Shown here: in pieces, positions 60,343 to 64,000 of the stretch
How positions within the stretch are numbered: position 1 is the first letter of the stretch
Layout of the letters: every line of letters starts with the position of its first letter
Origin: Actinomadura fibrosa
GTDB lineage: Bacteria; Actinomycetota; Actinomycetes; Streptosporangiales; Streptosporangiaceae
Direction: 5' to 3'
Assembly (NCBI RefSeq): GCF_900659615.1
Contig: NZ_CAACUY010000001.1
Span: 124,001 to 188,000 of the forward strand
DNA length: 64,000 bases
Made by a program: the position numbers and the translations under genes
Notes under the pieces: model-generated
Databases searched by the model: none
Seen by the model: only the letters and a program-made list of their open reading frames with translations
Told to the model about the DNA's origin: nothing

Positions 60343-62139
60343 ATGGCATTGGGCTCGCTGCTCCCCGAACTCCTGCCGGGCGGCTCCGGCCGCACCCCGC
60401 TGATCGAGCGGTTGGCGAGGTGGGCGGAAGAGAAGCCGGACGCCCCGGCCTTCACCTTCGTCGACTACTCGCTCGACCCGGCCGGCGCCAGGATCACGCT
60501 GGACTGGGCCGGGACGCACCGGCGGGCGCGCGCGATGGCGGCGCGGCTCCGCCAGGCGACCGTCCCCGGCGAGCGGGCCGCGCTGCTGCTCCCGCAGACC
60601 CTCGACTACATGATGACCATGCTCGGCGCGCTGTACGCGCACGTGGTCGCGGTGCCGCTGTTCTCCCCGGACCTGCCCGGGCACGCCGACCGGCTGATCG
60701 GCGCCTACGCCGACAGCGAGCCCGCGGTGATCGTGACGTCGCGGAACGCGCTGCCGCACGTGGAGAAGTTCCTCGCCGACCACGACGTCCCGCAGCCCAA
60801 GGAGATCGTCTTCGCCGAGGAGGTCGACCCGGCCCTCGCCGACACCTGGCAGGACGAGCCGATCGGTTTCGACGACCTGGCCTACCTCCAGTACACGTCG
60901 GGGTCGACGCGCCGCCCGGCCGGCGTGGAGATCACCCACGGGAACGTGACGGCGAACGCGGCGCAGCTCTGGGCCGGATGGGCGCCCGAGAAGCCCGAGC
61001 CCGAGCTGGTGAGCTGGCTGCCGCTGTTCCACGACATGGGGCTGATCGCGACGATGGCGCTGCCGCTGGTCCGCGGCGACCACGCGATCTACACCGACCC
61101 GGTGTCGTTCATCATGAACCCGATGCGCTGGATGGAGCTCATCGCCGAGCGCCCGGGCAAGAACGTCTACACCGCCGGCCCGAACTTCGCCTACGAGTAC
61201 GTGGCGTCCATGGCCACCCCCGAGAAGCTCGCCGGGCTCGACCTGTCCGGCCTCACGACCTGCCTGAACGGCGCCGAGCCGATCCGCACGTCCACGCTGT
61301 CCACGTTCGCCGAGGCGTTCGCGGACGCGGGGCTGCGGCCCGGCGCGCAGGCCCCCGGCTACGGGCTCGCCGAGGCGACCGTGTTCGTCACCGCCGCCGC
61401 GGAGGACGTCCCGCCGAAGATCATCTCGGTGGACCGGGAGGCGCTCACCCAGGGCGAGCTGCGCCCGTGCGACGCCGGCTCCGAGCGGGCCAGCACGCTG
61501 GTGTCGTGCGGCGGCCCGTCCGGGCAGATCGTCGCGATCGTCGACCCGGACGCGCGCGCCGAGCAGCCGGACGGCCGCGTCGGCGAGATCTGGGTGCACG
61601 GGCCGAACACCGCGGCCGGGTACTGGCGCAACTCCGAGCGCAGCCAGGACGTCTTCGGCGGCGAGCTCGCCGAACCGGGCGACCTGCCCGCCGGGCCGTG
61701 GATGAGGACCGGCGACTACGGCGTGATCCACGAGGGCGAGCTGTACGTCACCGGCCGCATCAAGGACCTCATCATCGTGGACGGCCGCAACCACTACCCG
61801 CAGGACATCGAGGTCACCACGCAGGAGGCGCACCCGGCGATCCGTCCCGACCACGTCGCCGCTTTCGCGCTGCCGGGCGAGGAGACCGAGCGGCTCGTCG
61901 TCGTCGCCGAGCGCAACCGGCGCGTCCCGCTCGGGCGGCTCGACGTCGAGGAGGTGGAGGCGGCGGTGCGCGGCGCGGTGAACGTCGAGCACGAGATGAG
62001 CGTCCACGAGTTCGTGCTCATCGAGCCGGGCGGCGTGTCCCGCACCTCCAGCGGGAAGATCGCCCGGTCGGCCACCCGGCAGCGGTACCTCGACGGGGCG
62101 CTGCCGACGACCGCGGCCCGTCTCGCGTCCCGTAAGTAA
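60343..62139 (+). CDS. fatty-acyl-AMP ligase (FadD32-like FAAL)
   Basis: The 598-aa product has the adenylation core: YLQYTSGSTRRPAGVEITHGN (about 184-205), LPLFHDMGLIATMALPL, PGYGLAEATVFVT and the C-terminal TGRIKDLIIVDGRNHYPQDIE with SGKIARSATR. Position and spelling of these motifs match FAALs, which activate fatty acids as acyl-AMP and pass them to carrier proteins, rather than the CoA ligases. No polyketide synthase is seen in the window. ATG 60343 begins the family-like start. Gene order FAAL-MMPL is the same as in many mycolate or lipopeptide loci, though this genus has no mycolic acids. Confidence 0.9.
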   Translation: MALGSLLPELLPGGSGRTPLIERLARWAEEKPDAPAFTFVDYSLDPAGARITLDWAGTHRRARAMAARLRQATVPGERAALLLPQTLDYMMTMLGALYAHVVAVPLFSPDLPGHADRLIGAYADSEPAVIVTSRNALPHVEKFLADHDVPQPKEIVFAEEVDPALADTWQDEPIGFDDLAYLQYTSGSTRRPAGVEITHGNVTANAAQLWAGWAPEKPEPELVSWLPLFHDMGLIATMALPLVRGDHAIYTDPVSFIMNPMRWMELIAERPGKNVYTAGPNFAYEYVASMATPEKLAGLDLSGLTTCLNGAEPIRTSTLSTFAEAFADAGLRPGAQAPGYGLAEATVFVTAAAEDVPPKIISVDREALTQGELRPCDAGSERASTLVSCGGPSGQIVAIVDPDARAEQPDGRVGEIWVHGPNTAAGYWRNSERSQDVFGGELAEPGDLPAGPWMRTGDYGVIHEGELYVTGRIKDLIIVDGRNHYPQDIEVTTQEAHPAIRPDHVAAFALPGEETERLVVVAERNRRVPLGRLDVEEVEAAVRGAVNVEHEMSVHEFVLIEPGGVSRTSSGKIARSATRQRYLDGALPTTAARLASRK

Positions 62140-62194
62140 TGCCCTGGGCGGCGTCCTCGCGTAGGGTTCTCGCCGCGACCACATCAGGAGGATC

Positions 62195-64000
62195 ATGCTT
62201 TCGGGGGCCGGGCGTCTCATCCACCGGCAGCGGTGGGCCAGCCTCGTCCTGATCCTGGTGCTGACCGGGATCGCGGGCGCGTGGGGCGTCGGCGTGTTCG
62301 CCAAGTTCAAGGCGGGCGGCTTCGAGGACCCGAACGCGTCGTCGACGCTGGTCGCCAAGCTCGGCGCCACCTACTTCGGCAGCACGAACCCCGACGTCCT
62401 CGTGGTCTACAAGAGCGACTCGATGACCGTGGCCGACCCGCGCTACGAGTCCGCCGTCATCACGACGGTCGCGCGGCTGCCCAAGGACCGGGTCGCCGAG
62501 ATCATCTCGTACTGGGCGATCGACGGTAAGGACGCGGAGTCGTTCGCGTCCCGCGACGGGCACCAGACGTTCGTCGCGGTGAAGCTCCAGGGCAAGGACG
62601 ACCCGACCAAGCTGGAGAACTACGACTACATCAAGCAGCGGCTCCAGGCCCCCGGCCTGGACGTGCGCTTCGGCGGCGCGATCCCGCTGGGGCAGGAGTT
62701 CGGCGAGCAGGTCACCGCCGACATCGTCCGCGCCGAGATGATCACGGCGCTGCCGCTGCTCGTCCTGCTGACGATCCTGTTCGGCGCGCTGGTCGCCTCC
62801 GTGCTGCCGATGGTCGTGGCGCTGTTCTCGATGATCGGCGGCCTCGCCGTCCTGCACATCGTGACCTACGCGGCGGACGTGACGTCCTTCGCCCTGGAGG
62901 TCGTCACGATGATGGGCGTCGGCCTGGCCATCGACTACTCGCTGTTCATCATCAGCAGGTTCCGAGAGGAACTCGACCGCGGCATGGCCCGGGAGGGTCT
63001 GCCGCCGGGCAAACCATGGAAGCGGGAGCGCGACAAACGGTCCCGCAAGGCGGCGAAGAAGGCCCACCGCCAGGCGATGAAACCGCTGCGCGAGGCCGCC
63101 CTCGGCGCCACCATGGCCACCGCGGGCCGCACCATCATGGTCTCCGGCGTCACCGTCTCGGCGGCACTCGCCGGCCTCCTGCTCTTCCCGCAGATGTTCC
63201 TCCGGACGATCGGCCTCGCCGGGATCGCCACCGTCATGGTCGCGGTGTTCGGCGCCACCGTCCTCCTGCCCACGCTCCTCGCCATCCTCGGCCACCGCGT
63301 CGAGGGCGGACGGATGCCGTGGCGGCGCCCCAACTCCAAGCGCGCCCGGCGCGACCCGGACAGCGGCTTCTGGTACCGCCTCGGCCACAGCGTCATGAAG
63401 CACCCGCTGCCCTACTTCGCCGTCGTCATCGTCATCCTCGGCGTCATGTTCGGGCCGTTCCTCAACGTCCAGTTCGGCAGCATCGACGCCCGCGTCCTCC
63501 CCAAGGACAGCCCCACCCGCGCCGTCGTCGAGACCGTCAAGCGGGACTTCCCCAACGGATCCGCCGAACCCATCGACGTGGTCGTCTCCGGCGACCTCAT
63601 CCCGCGCAACTGGAAGCCCGTCCGCCAGGGCGACAACATCCCGCCCTACCTGGAGAACTTCCGCAAGCAACTGGACGCGCTGCCCGGGGTGACGCAGGCG
63701 AAGTTCACCGGATACTCCGGCGAGTACGGGGGCGTGCGGATCTCCGTCACCCACAAGTACGAGCCGATGGACAAGGGCGCGCAGAACCTCGTCAAGACGA
63801 TCCGCGGGATGAGCCTGTCCAAGAACGGCTACCCGATGCACATCGACGTCGGCGGCAGCACCGCCGCGCAGATGGACCTCATGTCCAGCCTCATGCGCAG
63901 TCTGCCGAAGATGGCGATCGCGGTCGGCCTCGCCACGTTCCTCCTGCTGTTCATGTTCTTCGGCTCCGTCGTGCTGCCGCTGAAGGCGATCGTCATGAAC
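62195..64000 (+). CDS. MMPL family (RND-type) lipid exporter, 3' truncated by the window
   Basis: 602 codons are present and the frame is open to the last base. It starts MLSGAGRLIHRQRWASLVLI with AGGAGG upstream (62186-62191), has helix 1 (16-36), an outer domain (about 45-180), then helices 2-6 with the MMPL proton-relay motif GVGLAIDYSLFIISRFREEL (about 244-263). A charged cytosolic loop follows, then the second repeat starts (about 400). It begins 55 bp after the FAAL gene, so they probably share a transcript and the pump should export the FAAL-dependent lipid. Confidence 0.93.
   Translation, partial: MLSGAGRLIHRQRWASLVLILVLTGIAGAWGVGVFAKFKAGGFEDPNASSTLVAKLGATYFGSTNPDVLVVYKSDSMTVADPRYESAVITTVARLPKDRVAEIISYWAIDGKDAESFASRDGHQTFVAVKLQGKDDPTKLENYDYIKQRLQAPGLDVRFGGAIPLGQEFGEQVTADIVRAEMITALPLLVLLTILFGALVASVLPMVVALFSMIGGLAVLHIVTYAADVTSFALEVVTMMGVGLAIDYSLFIISRFREELDRGMAREGLPPGKPWKRERDKRSRKAAKKAHRQAMKPLREAALGATMATAGRTIMVSGVTVSAALAGLLLFPQMFLRTIGLAGIATVMVAVFGATVLLPTLLAILGHRVEGGRMPWRRPNSKRARRDPDSGFWYRLGHSVMKHPLPYFAVVIVILGVMFGPFLNVQFGSIDARVLPKDSPTRAVVETVKRDFPNGSAEPIDVVVSGDLIPRNWKPVRQGDNIPPYLENFRKQLDALPGVTQAKFTGYSGEYGGVRISVTHKYEPMDKGAQNLVKTIRGMSLSKNGYPMHIDVGGSTAAQMDLMSSLMRSLPKMAIAVGLATFLLLFMFFGSVVLPLKAIVMN

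Overview
The window is high-GC actinobacterial DNA. The gene order dnaK-grpE-dnaJ-hspR-clpB with a HAIR operator, WhiJ-type HTH/DUF397 pairs, ECF sigma/CU044_5270 pairs, a mycothiol-type DinB-like protein and many GTG/TTG starts suggest a filamentous actinomycete of the Streptosporangiales, perhaps Actinomadura or a relative. The genus is an inference, and no rRNA is present to settle it.

Layout. 1-2.2 kb: WhiJ-like cluster (HTH-DUF5753, two DUF397 proteins, a HATPase, a small protein). 2.3-3.4 kb: epoxide hydrolase. 3.6-5.6 kb: four-gene operon with three Roadblock-type proteins and a DUF4388/PATAN-like protein, behind an 18-bp perfect palindrome. 5.7-12.9 kb: HspR-controlled heat-shock operon (minus strand), with an extra 41-codon ORF between dnaJ and hspR. 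13-16.4 kb: secreted subtilase. 16.6-22.8 kb: two paralogous ECF sigma/CU044_5270 modules around a TetR-MFS efflux pair. 22.8-30.4 kb: fatty-acid or phenylacetate-type oxidation genes (3-hydroxyacyl-CoA dehydrogenase, thiolase, EtfD-like Fe-S membrane protein) mixed with small regulatory genes. 30.5-34.3 kb: ZIP transporter and a glycine-betaine ABC transporter. 34.5-35.1 kb: dcd.

35.2-39.2 kb is the accessory hot spot. An intact tRNA-Gly(CCC) is followed by three further copies of its last 43-44 bp, each with a version of its terminator and nearby paired direct repeats that look like integrase arm sites. Two 3' stubs of tyrosine-integrase genes, a DUF6247-RelE toxin-antitoxin pair, a Uma2 nuclease gene, a hypothetical gene and a cut-off DHFR-family gene lie between or just after the copies. 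This looks like successive integrations that decayed into short, att-bounded modules.

39.2-50.6 kb: VOC and NUDIX proteins, a Ser/Thr kinase fused to an extracellular cyclophilin domain, SDR/HxlR, a GH1 glucosidase, TetR, a LURP-one-like protein and an orphan histidine kinase. 50.8-60 kb: ferritin-like diiron protein and envelope-related genes (two long Ala/Pro/Lys-rich secreted proteins, RlpA-like, alpha/beta hydrolase, YkvA, IclR). 60.3-64 kb: a fatty-acyl-AMP ligase next to an MMPL exporter that runs off the window, suggesting synthesis and export of an acylated lipid.
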